DNA of 64,000 nt from Candidatus Gastranaerophilales bacterium (GTDB lineage: Bacteria; Cyanobacteriota; Vampirovibrionia; Gastranaerophilales; Gastranaerophilaceae): positions 763,339 through 827,338 of the forward strand of contig CAJUJH010000001.1 of NCBI GenBank assembly GCA_910586855.1. Direction: 5' to 3'. This document shows, one piece after another, positions 1 through 8,944 of the stretch; the first letter of the stretch is position 1, and every line of letters begins with the position of its first letter. The position numbers and the translations under genes were made by a program. The notes under the pieces are model-generated. The model was not told where the DNA came from and made no database searches. It was given only the letters and a program-made list of their open reading frames with translations.

Positions 1-2678
1 CCGAAATTAGCGCCTGTTAAGGCTAAAAGAGCGCAAATTACAGTAATTAACGGTTTTTTAATTTCATTAAAAAGAATAATTAAAATTATAATTATAATTG
101 AAAAAGCGGTAGGAATCTCTCTCATAATAGAGTTGTTACCCTTTTTGGAATTTTCGTATGTTCCCCCAAATTCGTAACCATAATTTAGTTCCCAGTTTTC
201 CTTGTCTAAATCCTCTCTAATCTTTTCTATGACAGCATTTGCCGTTGTTGTCTCATCTATCCACCCCTGGATTGTGACTGTGAGTCTGTTATCGCGCCTG
301 AAAATTTTCGGGTATTCAAACCCAAGAGTGGTTTTTGCAACCTCGGAAAGCGAAATAACCTTGCCATCATTGGATAAGAGCTGCAAGCTTTCAATATTTC
401 TGCCGACCCTTAAATTGTCTTCCATTCTATAAATAATCGGAATATTGGTTGTATGCTCCATATAGCTTGATAGTTCATCTCCAGCGTAGCCTGCGCGGAT
501 AGAGGATAAGATATCATATGAGGTTAAATTTAATCTTGAAGCTGCTGCATTATCAATTTTTATTTTTATCCTTGGAGTCTTACTGCCCCAATCATTTTTA
601 ACTAAATAAACCCCGTCGATATTTTTTAATTTATCTTGAAATTTGTATACATATTTGAAAATTTTATCTGTCTTCTGCCCGAAAATTCTTATTTCGACAG
701 GAGCATCATAAGGTGGACCCAGAGGCACTTTGCGCACAACCGAATTAACATCTGCAAAATTATTATTAATGAATTTTTTTACAGCTAAAATGCTTTTATC
801 CACATTTCTAAAATCATCGGTATTAACTAAAATCATCCCAAAATTTTCTCTATCCGCTACTGGGCTTGAAGAAAGAACGTATCTTGGGGCGGATGTACCA
901 ATATAGCTTGAAAAATTTCCGGTTTCTGGCAGAGTTTTTATAAAATCTTCAATTTTAACAATTGTATCTTTTGTCTTGTATATGTTTGAGCCCTCTTGAA
1001 GGTTAATTCTGATTTCATACATATTTCTGTCTGAATCCGGGAAAAATATTTTTGGCACAAAACTGAATAAAATCAGACTTAAACCTGTGAGCAGCAAGGT
1101 TATAAACATAATTTTTTTCGGGTTATTTACACTATAGCTGATTATAGGGCTAAAGAAATTTTTAACGTCAAATTTTCCTGTTTTTTCTTTTGGTAATTTT
1201 GGCTTGAAAACCGTGATAAGATAAGGCAAAAGGGTGGTTGAGTAAAACCAGCTTAAAAGCAGCGTTATAAACATTACTTTAAAAAGAGCTGAAGAGTACT
1301 CACTCACGGCACTTTTAGCAAGATAAACCGGCAAAAACGCACATGAAGTGATAATTGAGGCACACAGCAGCGGTACTTGATATTTTTGTGTAACCCCAAT
1401 TGCAGTCTGCGTAAGATTTTGAACCTTGTTAACGCCATTTTGTATACTATCTTTAATTTGCCCCAAAATCCCTTCTGCAACTACTATTGAGTTGTCCACC
1501 AAAATCCCGAGCGAAATAATAAGCGCACTTAATGAAATTTTATCAAGCCCGAGCCCCGTTTTTTCCATAACAAAAATGGTGGATAATATTATACAAAGAA
1601 TTATCCCGCCAATTATAAGTCCTGTCTTAATTCCAAGGATTATAAGCACCAAAAAAGCTACGATAACAATACTTTGCACCAAACTGGAGGTAAATTTGTC
1701 CGTTAAAATTTTAACGTAATCCCCCTGAATTGCCATTATGTCAAAATTTATGCCTATGGGGTAATAAGCCCTCAGGTGCTTGATTTCAGCCTTAATTTCA
1801 TCTGCCCATTTTAAAATATTTCCCCCATCTTTCATTGATAAAATAAATAAAATTGCATTTTGCCCGTTTGCTCTGCAAATGCTTGTTGGAGGCTCAATAT
1901 ACCCCTTTTTAATATCGTAAATATCTGATAATTTTATGCTTTTATTAAAAATATCAACCGGTGTATTTTTAATATCCTCAACTTTGTCAAAATTGCTCGT
2001 ACCCTCGATTAGAAGGCTTTTTCCGCCGGTTTTAATGTAGCTCCCCTGCCCTAAAACATTTGTGTTTTGAAGATAGTTTTTTAAAATTGAGTGATTAATT
2101 TTATTGTTTAAAGTGTCGCTTGGGCTGAAATTCAGATATACTGCCTCTTTTTGGGTGCCCATCAATTGTACTTTACCTACATTTTCTAAAAGTAAAAGTT
2201 CATCTTGGATATTGTCTGCAATATCTTTTAATTCCTTGTAAGAGTAGTCTTTTCCTGTTATTGAAAAAATTGTCCCAAAAACATCTGCAAATTCATCATT
2301 CACAATTGGCTCTAATCCCTTTGGGAGCTTTCTTTTAGCTATTTCAACCTTCCGTCTTAATCTATCCCAAATTGGCTGCATTACCATATATGATTCATAT
2401 ACATCTACAAAAATTACCGAAAGCCCGTCGTAGGACTGCACTTTGATGTGTTCTACCTCATCCATCTCCAGAATAATATCTTCAATTTGCCGGCTGACGT
2501 ACCTGTCTACCTCGTCTGCACTCATATTCGGGCAAACCGTTGTAATTGTTGCGGTTCGGATTTTAAACCCCGGGTCTTCATTTCTTTTTATGTTTATATA
2601 GGAAAAAATCCCGCCAATACAGAGAATCAGGGTAATTATAATTAAAAGAAGTTTATTTTTTATGAAAAATTTGCCCAT
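1..2678 (-). CDS. RND-family efflux transporter permease (5' 892 codons; C-terminal part off the window)
   Basis: Inner-membrane proton-driven efflux pump of the HAE1/AcrB type. Reading the minus strand from the ATG at 2678 gives an open frame to the window edge. It starts with a transmembrane helix (about residues 9-28), then a porter domain containing RNEDPGFKIRT, then a helix bundle at about 330-400 with GILVDNSIVVAE (about 391-402). That matches the family's TM4 motif; the first Asp is kept and the second is Asn. A second periplasmic domain follows, and the frame runs out inside the second membrane domain near residue 890 of an expected ~1,020. The adaptor gene lies 60 bp upstream on the same strand, so the two form an operon. 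No outer-membrane TolC-type gene is visible. The substrate cannot be read from sequence. Confidence 0.93.
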   Translation of the reverse strand, partial: MGKFFIKNKLLLIIITLILCIGGIFSYINIKRNEDPGFKIRTATITTVCPNMSADEVDRYVSRQIEDIILEMDEVEHIKVQSYDGLSVIFVDVYESYMVMQPIWDRLRRKVEIAKRKLPKGLEPIVNDEFADVFGTIFSITGKDYSYKELKDIADNIQDELLLLENVGKVQLMGTQKEAVYLNFSPSDTLNNKINHSILKNYLQNTNVLGQGSYIKTGGKSLLIEGTSNFDKVEDIKNTPVDIFNKSIKLSDIYDIKKGYIEPPTSICRANGQNAILFILSMKDGGNILKWADEIKAEIKHLRAYYPIGINFDIMAIQGDYVKILTDKFTSSLVQSIVIVAFLVLIILGIKTGLIIGGIILCIILSTIFVMEKTGLGLDKISLSALIISLGILVDNSIVVAEGILGQIKDSIQNGVNKVQNLTQTAIGVTQKYQVPLLCASIITSCAFLPVYLAKSAVSEYSSALFKVMFITLLLSWFYSTTLLPYLITVFKPKLPKEKTGKFDVKNFFSPIISYSVNNPKKIMFITLLLTGLSLILFSFVPKIFFPDSDRNMYEIRINLQEGSNIYKTKDTIVKIEDFIKTLPETGNFSSYIGTSAPRYVLSSSPVADRENFGMILVNTDDFRNVDKSILAVKKFINNNFADVNSVVRKVPLGPPYDAPVEIRIFGQKTDKIFKYVYKFQDKLKNIDGVYLVKNDWGSKTPRIKIKIDNAAASRLNLTSYDILSSIRAGYAGDELSSYMEHTTNIPIIYRMEDNLRVGRNIESLQLLSNDGKVISLSEVAKTTLGFEYPKIFRRDNRLTVTIQGWIDETTTANAVIEKIREDLDKENWELNYGYEFGGTYENSKKGNNSIMREIPTAFSIIIIILIILFNEIKKPLITVICALLALTGANF

Positions 2679-2738
2679 ATTATTTATGCTTTATCCTGCA
2701 AAACCTTGCATGCAAAAGAAAACAGGATTTTCATTTTG

Positions 2739-3833
2739 TTAAAACTGTTCTATACTCCGTATTTTAACCCTTTGTCCATCCATAATTTCAGATGCTCCCT
2801 TGATTACAACCAAATCGTTACGCCGAAGCCCTTCTACCACTATGTTATCGTTATTTATATCTAAAGCCTTAATATTTTGTCTTTTAATTTTTGCCGCCCC
2901 GTTTTTTACATTCTCTAAAAGCCATACATAGCTTGAGTTTTCATCTTCCAAAACTGCGGTAATTGGAAGTTCAATTACTTTTTTATTTGCTTCAGGCGTA
3001 AATTCTACAAGCGCCCTAATTGCCATCCCATCCTTTAATTCGGGGTATTTTTTATCAAAAATAAGTGTTACTCTGTATGCCCCTTCATTTATACTTGTTT
3101 TTGTGATGCTTTTAATTTTTGCAACCCGTTTTGCACTGCCTTCAAAGTCTTCATCTGTCTTGATTTCAACCTCTTTTCCTGTGTATAAATTATTTATATA
3201 TTTTTCAGATACGAAAATTTTTGCTTCGGATTTTCTGTTATCCTGAAAAACGACCACAGTCTGTCCGGGGTCTGTATATTGATTTTCCTCTTTAACTTTT
3301 TTTAAAATAATCCCGTTATCAGGCGCATACAGCTTGCCGTAGCTCACTCTTTTTCTTGAAACTTCAAGCTGCTCTTTTGCAATTTGTATTTGATGCTGCT
3401 TGGATTGCATCTCGGTTTTAGCTTTATCCCAATCATTATCAGAGATTCCGCCTACTCTATGGAGTTTATCAATTCTTTCATAATAGTTTTTGGCATTTTC
3501 ATATTGGTTCCTTGCATCCATAAGCGCAGCGCGGTTTTCCCGCTCTTCTAATTCCAGAATTTTATTATCAATTTCTGCTATAACCTGCCCTTTGTAGACA
3601 ATGTCGCCGTCTGTGAAATTAATCTTTGTAATAACACCGCTTGTTTCAAAGCTTAATTCCATATCCCCGCCAGCCTTAATATACCCGAAAAATTCTTTTT
3701 TGTTATCAGGAATTTTGGGTTCAATTTTTGCGTATTCAACAAATCTCATTTCCGCAATTTCGCGTTTTGTGCAGGATATAAGGAAAAATGTGCAAAATAA
3801 TATTAAAATTAAAGTTAAAATTAATCTTTTCAT
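2739..3833 (-). CDS. RND efflux periplasmic adaptor (membrane fusion lipoprotein)
   Basis: HlyD/AcrA-family adaptor (364 aa) that would bridge the RND permease and an outer-membrane channel. It has a lipoprotein signal: hydrophobic residues 4-18, then the lipobox LISC with Cys21 as the expected lipidated residue. A barrel-sandwich half (YIKAGGDMELSFETSGVI) is followed by a coiled-coil hairpin at about 95-165, and then the second half with GIILKK and beta-barrel segments (VTLIFDKKYPELKDGM). It sits directly upstream of the permease. The 74-bp gap to hxsC contains a near-perfect hairpin, so it is probably a separate transcript from the hxs genes, although read-through is possible. Substrate unknown. 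Confidence 0.9.
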   Translation of the reverse strand: MKRLILTLILILFCTFFLISCTKREIAEMRFVEYAKIEPKIPDNKKEFFGYIKAGGDMELSFETSGVITKINFTDGDIVYKGQVIAEIDNKILELEERENRAALMDARNQYENAKNYYERIDKLHRVGGISDNDWDKAKTEMQSKQHQIQIAKEQLEVSRKRVSYGKLYAPDNGIILKKVKEENQYTDPGQTVVVFQDNRKSEAKIFVSEKYINNLYTGKEVEIKTDEDFEGSAKRVAKIKSITKTSINEGAYRVTLIFDKKYPELKDGMAIRALVEFTPEANKKVIELPITAVLEDENSSYVWLLENVKNGAAKIKRQNIKALDINNDNIVVEGLRRNDLVVIKGASEIMDGQRVKIRSIEQF

Positions 3834-3875
3834 AGTAAAAAGATTTTATTTAACTTTTTCTTATAAAAATATTCC

Positions 3876-3897
3876 TCAATACGGCTAGCCGTATTGA
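3876..3897. terminator. 22-bp perfect palindrome between hxsC and the efflux adaptor
   Basis: Positions 3876-3897 are exactly self-complementary (arms TCAATACGG/CCGTATTGA around CTAG). On the minus strand it follows the hxsC stop by 11 nt and is followed by GGAATATTTTTATAAG. It could therefore be a rho-independent terminator with a weak T-run, or a dimeric-repressor operator for the efflux genes. I cannot decide between these. Confidence 0.5.
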
Positions 3898-3907
3898 AAT
3901 AATTGAA

Positions 3908-5020
3908 TTATGCAACAGGCGCTATATTGCCGCTATGTGTAAATGAAGTTTCGAATACCCCGCTGCAAATATCTTTTTTGGTGCAGTTTTCACACTGCTT
4001 TAAATATGATTTTTTCCAGGTTGAAATACTGTCTTTACAAAATTCCCATATCCTTTTATCTGCAAGGCATAGGGGCAGATTATATACATCAGCTGTCATA
4101 TTGTATCTTATAAAACTTTTTACGGCTAAATAAAGTTCTTCTTTATATTCAATCGGGTCAATTGATATCTGTTTATAATTTTTTTCAGCATTACCGTGAT
4201 ATTCTAAAGCCATAAAGGCTATATGGGTTACAAATGGCAGGTTTCTGTAAATATATTCTGCAATATTTTTTAAATTTTTATAATTTTGTCTTAATATTAC
4301 TATCCTGATTTCGATTTTTTGTCTGTATTTTGCTAAATTGTATAAACCCTGAATTGTCTGCTTAAATGCACCTTTACACCCTACGATAAAATCATGTTCT
4401 TCAGGTATATCTGAATACAAAGGAATGCCCCATGATAAATCAAGATTTTTTAATTTGGAAATTTTATCCGCATTTTCTATATTGGAAAAATTCCTTCCAT
4501 TGGTTAATACATGTACTTTTTGATTTTTAGATTTTTTTGCAATTTTATCTAAAAGACATACAAGTTTATTAATTTCTAAAGTAGGCTCGCCTCCCGTAAT
4601 TCCTATACTGCCTGATTTATCCAGCTTTATATTATCTAAAATTTTAAAACATTCTTCATATCTTGAACCGCCGTTTTCAATCTGAGGGCACATAATGCAT
4701 TTTGAATTGCAGGCATCTGTTACGTATAATCCGTTATGTGGAGAATTTGCCTCCCAAACACAAACGCAGTTCCCATCAGGGGTTATGCCTATTATGTCAT
4801 TTTCATTAAATGGGATGTTATTATCACTAATTAAAACAGGTAAATTTTTAAAATCTCCCTTTAAATTTGAAGGTATTATAAAACTTTTGGCACCAAAGGT
4901 AAAAAACGGTATTTTATCGCATTTTACAATGCGGTTTCTTTTAAAAATATTATTATGTTCGGTAAAGCTACCGTATATTGTTTCTTTTAGATTCTCTATT
5001 CTGCCGTTAATTTTTTTCAA
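3908..5020 (-). CDS. hxsC: His-Xaa-Ser system radical SAM maturase HxsC
   Basis: Radical SAM enzyme (370 aa), predicted to modify the His-Xaa-Ser repeat peptide encoded by hxsA in the same operon; the chemistry of this family is not established as far as I know. The [4Fe-4S]-SAM motif is CNSKCIMC (Cys104, Cys108, Cys111), followed by GITGGEPTL and a C-terminal cysteine cluster (Cys343, Cys346, Cys352) that may bind an auxiliary cluster. The start is TTG at 5020, overlapping the end of hxsB by 14 nt, which implies translational coupling. Family assignment comes from the four-gene neighbourhood plus the enzyme's size; another radical SAM peptide maturase is the alternative. It is last in the hxs operon and is followed by the 3876-3897 palindrome. 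Confidence 0.82.
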   Translation of the reverse strand: MKKINGRIENLKETIYGSFTEHNNIFKRNRIVKCDKIPFFTFGAKSFIIPSNLKGDFKNLPVLISDNNIPFNENDIIGITPDGNCVCVWEANSPHNGLYVTDACNSKCIMCPQIENGGSRYEECFKILDNIKLDKSGSIGITGGEPTLEINKLVCLLDKIAKKSKNQKVHVLTNGRNFSNIENADKISKLKNLDLSWGIPLYSDIPEEHDFIVGCKGAFKQTIQGLYNLAKYRQKIEIRIVILRQNYKNLKNIAEYIYRNLPFVTHIAFMALEYHGNAEKNYKQISIDPIEYKEELYLAVKSFIRYNMTADVYNLPLCLADKRIWEFCKDSISTWKKSYLKQCENCTKKDICSGVFETSFTHSGNIAPVA

Positions 5021-6467
5021 GTTTTAAATCCCCGTAGTTTCGCCTTGTTATCCAAGACCAGAATATATCAAGCGTTTCTTCATCATTCTGTTTTAATAAA
5101 TAAAATATGTGGTCTAATATCATTTTATTTTTCTTACAAAAACCGCTATTTAGCCTGTACCCCATCAAATCTTTTGTTTCAAGATAATTTCTTATAACAT
5201 CAGCCCCGCAATATTGCTGGTAAACGCACTCTGAACACACAGGCATTGTTTCAACGCAGGAATTATCTACAATATTCCTTAAAATATCCCCGCCAAAAAC
5301 TTTCTTGTAATCGTCGTCTACTGTTCCCATACAAAAATAATCATCTCCCATTCTGGAGAGCATTCTTGCTTCATCTGCAGGATAAATTTTGCCGTCATAA
5401 TTATATATAACACCTGAAATACCTGCACCTGAAGGAGACTGCAGGTCAACAAAACCTGTTGAAAACGGTGTTAAAATTCTGCTTAAAAATAATGTGGTGT
5501 AGCATTCAATAAAGTTTGTTCCGCTTTTATTGAGTTCAATTATATAGTTAAGCACATCCTTATAGGCTGCTACAAATTCTTCCGTTGAATAATCAAGGCT
5601 CTCTTTGTTTTTAATGGCATTTCCGTAAGGATTCAGCGCCCTTAGAAAAACATTGTTAAATCCGAGTTTAACATATTCATCAATCACATTTCTAAGCTTA
5701 TTAATATTTGTTTTGGTTATTGTAAGAAGGGGTGATACTCCGCCTTTTCCTAAAATCTCTTCTGCTGTTTTTGAGTTTTTTAAAAAAGCATCATATGAGC
5801 TTTCAAAAATCCTTGATTTTCTGTTGCAGTCGTGAAGTTCTTTTGTGCCGTCCAATGAGCTTGATATTTCTATATTGTGTTTTTTGCAGAAATTAAGCTG
5901 TTCTTTTGTTATCCGCATTAAATTGGTGCATATTACAAACCCTAAATTTTTCTTTGCAAATTTATTTAAAAATTCTGCACACAAAACGCTTTGTTTGATT
6001 ATCTCCCAGTTTAATAAGGGTTCCCCGCCCTGATATTCTATCTTAATATTATTTGACGGGCTTTGAAATATCATATTGACAGTCTTTTTTACGGTATCAA
6101 AATCCATATCGTAAGATTTTGTATCTAAATCCACACTTGATGCATGACAATATTTACAAAGACAATTGCACCTTAAAGTTACAACAATCATATGCAGGCA
6201 GGTAAAATCCGAAATAAAAGCTTTTCTTGTTCGAAGCTTTGTTGCAAGCATATCTAAGGTTAATTCTTTATCATCAGGTGTTGTTAAAAAATGTTTTGCT
6301 TTTAATCTTTTATAACAATCATCCTCTTTTTCAAGCTGCATATTGCAAAAGTTTTTAAAGCTTTCTTTTGGCAAAAATATATGCTCTCCTGCCTGATTTA
6401 CAAGTAAACTTGTGTCATTATCAAAATATTTAAAACCAAAAGGCAGTATAGTATAATTTTCAACCAT
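5007..6467 (-). CDS. hxsB: His-Xaa-Ser system radical SAM maturase HxsB
   Basis: Second radical SAM maturase of the locus (486 aa). The SAM-cluster motif Cys100-x3-Cys104-x2-Cys107 lies in LRCNCLCKYCHAS, followed by EYQGGEPLLNW. The C-terminal third carries a SPASM-like cysteine set (VETMPVCSECVYQQYCGAD, then SGFCKKNK), typical of enzymes that install modifications on ribosomally made peptides. An N-terminal ~85-residue region precedes the core and could be a peptide-recognition element. The start ATG at 6467 lies 3 nt after the hxsD stop without a clear Shine-Dalgarno, so translation is probably coupled to hxsD. Co-occurrence with hxsA, hxsC and hxsD supports the name; the product's structure is unknown. 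Confidence 0.85.
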   Translation of the reverse strand: MVENYTILPFGFKYFDNDTSLLVNQAGEHIFLPKESFKNFCNMQLEKEDDCYKRLKAKHFLTTPDDKELTLDMLATKLRTRKAFISDFTCLHMIVVTLRCNCLCKYCHASSVDLDTKSYDMDFDTVKKTVNMIFQSPSNNIKIEYQGGEPLLNWEIIKQSVLCAEFLNKFAKKNLGFVICTNLMRITKEQLNFCKKHNIEISSSLDGTKELHDCNRKSRIFESSYDAFLKNSKTAEEILGKGGVSPLLTITKTNINKLRNVIDEYVKLGFNNVFLRALNPYGNAIKNKESLDYSTEEFVAAYKDVLNYIIELNKSGTNFIECYTTLFLSRILTPFSTGFVDLQSPSGAGISGVIYNYDGKIYPADEARMLSRMGDDYFCMGTVDDDYKKVFGGDILRNIVDNSCVETMPVCSECVYQQYCGADVIRNYLETKDLMGYRLNSGFCKKNKMILDHIFYLLKQNDEETLDIFWSWITRRNYGDLKLEKN

Positions 6468-6470
6468 TAA

Positions 6471-6740
6471 TTAACTTTCAAAATGAGTAAAAGCTTTTTT
6501 ATAAATGCAGTCTCTTAAATTTCCAAACTGCATGCTTAATTGCTCTCTAAGCTGCTGTTCTTCAAGTTCAGAGTTGAATTTAGAAATATCAAACATACCA
6601 TTTTCGATTTTTGATTCTATATTTAGAATAAAGTTATATTCATCCTCTGAAATTATTATAATAAAATTTTGCTGCCACAAATAAACTGTCTTTAAAATTG
6701 CTTCTTTTGAAAAAACAGTTTTAGAAAATTTAAATTCCAT
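6471..6740 (-). CDS. hxsD: His-Xaa-Ser system protein HxsD
   Basis: Small soluble protein (89 aa) between the repeat peptide gene and the first maturase. HxsD is a conserved small component of His-Xaa-Ser loci with no assigned reaction. The part SELEEQQLREQLSMQFGNL near the C-terminus fits my recollection of the family core (N-E-L-x-D-Q-x-L-R). A good Shine-Dalgarno (AAGGTGA) precedes the ATG at 6740. No signal peptide, membrane segment or cofactor motif is visible. By analogy with other modified-peptide systems it might act as a recognition partner or chaperone for the precursor; that is inference. Confidence 0.75.
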   Translation of the reverse strand: MEFKFSKTVFSKEAILKTVYLWQQNFIIIISEDEYNFILNIESKIENGMFDISKFNSELEEQQLREQLSMQFGNLRDCIYKKAFTHFES

Positions 6741-6748
6741 TATTCACC

Positions 6749-7051
6749 TTAAAATCTTGAAGAATAATGTGAACCATGAGAACCATGAGAACCGTGGGAG
6801 CTGTGTGAATAATGTGAACGGTGAGAATAGTGTCCAGCTATAAATTCATTATCGCCTGCATTATCGACCAGGCTTGAACCGTCATAAAGCACAAAATCTT
6901 TTTTATCGTTATTTTTCACTATATCGCTGTTTTGCAATATATTGGTGATTTGCGGTGCACTTGCAGTTTTTGCTTCAATTCCAACTTGAGACATAAGGCA
7001 AACCGCCAAAATTGATAAACAACTTAAAATTCTTTTAAATGTATTTTGCAA
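6749..7051 (-). CDS. hxsA: His-Xaa-Ser repeat peptide HxsA (precursor)
   Basis: Exported 100-residue precursor. The N-terminus has a basic start and a hydrophobic stretch (ILSCLSILAVCLM, about 8-20), consistent with a signal peptide ending near IEAKTASA. The C-terminal quarter is eight consecutive His-Xaa-Ser triplets (His74 to His95: HYS, HRS, HYS, HSS, HGS three times, HYS) ending in SRF. This is the presumed substrate of HxsB and HxsC. The DNA under the triplets is itself a tandem repeat, so repeat number may vary between strains. Translation starts at TTG (7051) with GGAAG 8 nt upstream. It is the first gene of the operon hxsA-hxsD-hxsB-hxsC, with a 9-nt gap to hxsD. Confidence 0.86.
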   Translation of the reverse strand: MQNTFKRILSCLSILAVCLMSQVGIEAKTASAPQITNILQNSDIVKNNDKKDFVLYDGSSLVDNAGDNEFIAGHYSHRSHYSHSSHGSHGSHGSHYSSRF

Positions 7052-7074
7052 AATATTCTTCCTTTATTTTAAAA

Positions 7075-7096
7075 GATAATTATCATATGTATTATA
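7075..7096 (-). promoter_or_regulatory. hxs operon promoter with a GATAATTATC palindrome
   Basis: On the minus strand, TATAAT (7096-7091) precedes hxsA by about 40 nt and is followed at 7084-7075 by the palindrome GATAATTATC, near the expected transcription start. The palindrome resembles half of a Fur box, but the full 19-bp pattern is not matched. No good -35 is visible. Repressor identity is a guess. Confidence 0.4.
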
Positions 7097-7198
7097 ATAT
7101 TATTTACTATTTTAATTAGAATTGCAACACATTATTAAAAAATAATAAGCCTGCACAAAAAACAAAACTCATAATTATTAAAATATAAAAAGCAGATT

Positions 7199-8101
7199 TT
7201 AAGCTCTTGGGTGAGTTTGTTCGTATACTGTTTTCAATCTTTGTATTGAAACATGGGTGTAAATTTGTGTATTTGCAATACTTGAATGTCCGAGCAATTC
7301 CTGTACCACCCTTAAATCTGCCCCGTTTTCAAGAAGTTTTGTTGCAAATGAATGGCGGAAAACGTGCGGCGTTACCTTTTTTGAAAGTTCAATATTATTT
7401 ACTACTTCTTTTAAAGCTTTTCTAATACTTTGGTTTTGCAGCCTGTAGCCATTATGGTTTATAAAAACAGGGTCTTTAGCACCCCGCGGGGTTTTGCATA
7501 TTAAATCAGAGACATTTTCAATATAGTTTTTTAAATTTTCTTTTGTTCTATCCGGAATTAAGACTATGCGCTCTTTTGCACCCTTGCCGTATACGGTTAT
7601 TTCATTTTGCTCTAAATTTAAATTTTCATAATTTAACCCGGATAATTCGCTTATACGCATACCTGAAGCCCATAAGAGTTCAAATATAACACGGTTTCTA
7701 AACCCTGAAGGTGTTGAGATTTTAACGTTTGCTAAAATTGTTTCAACTTCATTATCCGATAAAAAATTCGGCAGATTTTTAGTTCTCTTTGGTCCTGAAA
7801 CAGTATCTGTCGGGTTAAAATCAATTATTTCTTCCCTGTATAAAAATTTGTAAAAGGCTCTGATTGAAGCAATTTTCCTTGCTATAGTTGTTTTTGTATA
7901 GTTTAGCTGCCCTATAAAATAAAGATATTCGGAGAATTTTTTTGTATCAATATCTTCAATATTAATCTCGTTTGCCCAAATTAAAAATGTTAAAACATCG
8001 GCACTATAAGCCCTTAAGGTGTGAGATGAAAAATTTTTCTCATCCTTTAGATACTCCTCAAAATCATCCAGATATTTTTTTGATTTTTGGTTAACTCCCA
8101 A
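7199..8101 (-). CDS. Tyrosine recombinase, XerC/XerD type
   Basis: Site-specific recombinase (300 aa, normal length for Xer proteins). An N-terminal SAM-like DNA-binding domain (about 8-95) is followed by the catalytic domain. The catalytic set is visible: Arg149 in GMRISEL, Lys173 in GKGAKER, His246 and Arg249 in TPHVFRH, His272 in LGHSS and nucleophile Tyr281 in QIYTHV. It most likely resolves chromosome dimers, because it is full length and has no phage neighbours. The start is TTG at 8101 with AAGGAAGG just upstream. I could not find a convincing dif site in the window and cannot say whether this is XerC or XerD. Confidence 0.9.
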   Translation of the reverse strand: MGVNQKSKKYLDDFEEYLKDEKNFSSHTLRAYSADVLTFLIWANEINIEDIDTKKFSEYLYFIGQLNYTKTTIARKIASIRAFYKFLYREEIIDFNPTDTVSGPKRTKNLPNFLSDNEVETILANVKISTPSGFRNRVIFELLWASGMRISELSGLNYENLNLEQNEITVYGKGAKERIVLIPDRTKENLKNYIENVSDLICKTPRGAKDPVFINHNGYRLQNQSIRKALKEVVNNIELSKKVTPHVFRHSFATKLLENGADLRVVQELLGHSSIANTQIYTHVSIQRLKTVYEQTHPRA

Positions 8102-8322
8102 AATACCTTCCTTAAAAAGCTCTGTTAAAGGCTTTTAAAAACGTTTTCTCTTTTTATTATACAATGTTCAAAATTCCTTTATAAATTTCTGTATACTTTT
8201 CTTTAAAAAAATTAATATAAATCAAGTATTCAAAAATGTAAAAAAAATATTATGATTGTATTAAATAACCCCATATTTAAGTTATTATACTTATAAAGTT
8301 AAGAAGCGGACTATATAAAAAA

Positions 8323-8943
8323 TTGCAAAATAATTTTGAAAGTTTGAATAATCTTGAAGACCACATAAGAAAATCCTCCGTTGTTCAGGAAAGAACGGGG
8401 CTTGTTGCTGTTTATATGTATAAACAGTTTTTGGATTTTCAAAAATCAACCCATAATACTGCTGAAACCTTTATAAAAATCACCGATATTATGGAACAGG
8501 TCGCAGAATCAATGAAACAATCCTTCAAGGTTCGAAACATTCCTGATAATGTTTATGTAAGCGTTGATTCTACTAAAACTATTGCTACAATTAATATTCT
8601 TTGGCACACAATAACATTTACAAACCGCTTCAATCTTTGTCCGAAAGCTATACCAAGAGAAGGGCAGCCTCCGTTATTTTGCGGTAGAATTTTTGCCCTA
8701 AACGGCGACTATGCAGCTTTAATGAAAGATGCCGCAGATGCTGATGCTCAAATGCGTGTGCTTCTGGATAATGAAATAGCATCACTTTATATTCCTGCTG
8801 AAAAAAATCAGAGTGTTATTATGACAATCCGCCATAAAGATAATCAGGAACATTTCTTGTCCCACGTTGATGCCCCAAGAGATTTCCTTCTTAAAGTTAT
8901 TGAAATCATCTGTGCAGGCGGTCAATTCCACGAACAGAAATAG
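8323..8943 (+). CDS. Hypothetical protein, 206 aa
   Basis: Not recognised. It is a soluble protein without signal peptide or membrane segments, starting at TTG (8323) with AGAAGCGGA upstream. The N-terminal ~70 residues look helical (NNLEDHIRKSSVVQERTGL, VAVYMYKQFLDFQ). The C-terminal part alternates beta-type stretches (TIATINILWHTITF, SVIMTIRHKD). It contains a few isolated Cys/His but no metal motif. It is a single gene, convergent with a 59-residue small ORF. The 221 bp between the xer gene and this one hold A/T tracts only; no RNA or repeat is evident. Confidence 0.75.
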   Translation: MQNNFESLNNLEDHIRKSSVVQERTGLVAVYMYKQFLDFQKSTHNTAETFIKITDIMEQVAESMKQSFKVRNIPDNVYVSVDSTKTIATINILWHTITFTNRFNLCPKAIPREGQPPLFCGRIFALNGDYAALMKDAADADAQMRVLLDNEIASLYIPAEKNQSVIMTIRHKDNQEHFLSHVDAPRDFLLKVIEIICAGGQFHEQK

Positions 8944-8944
8944 C

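Noticed and set aside
6769..6830. Tandem DNA repeat in hxsA as a CRISPR-like or intergenic repeat
   Set aside because: It is the coding sequence for the His-Xaa-Ser triplets and has no spacers.
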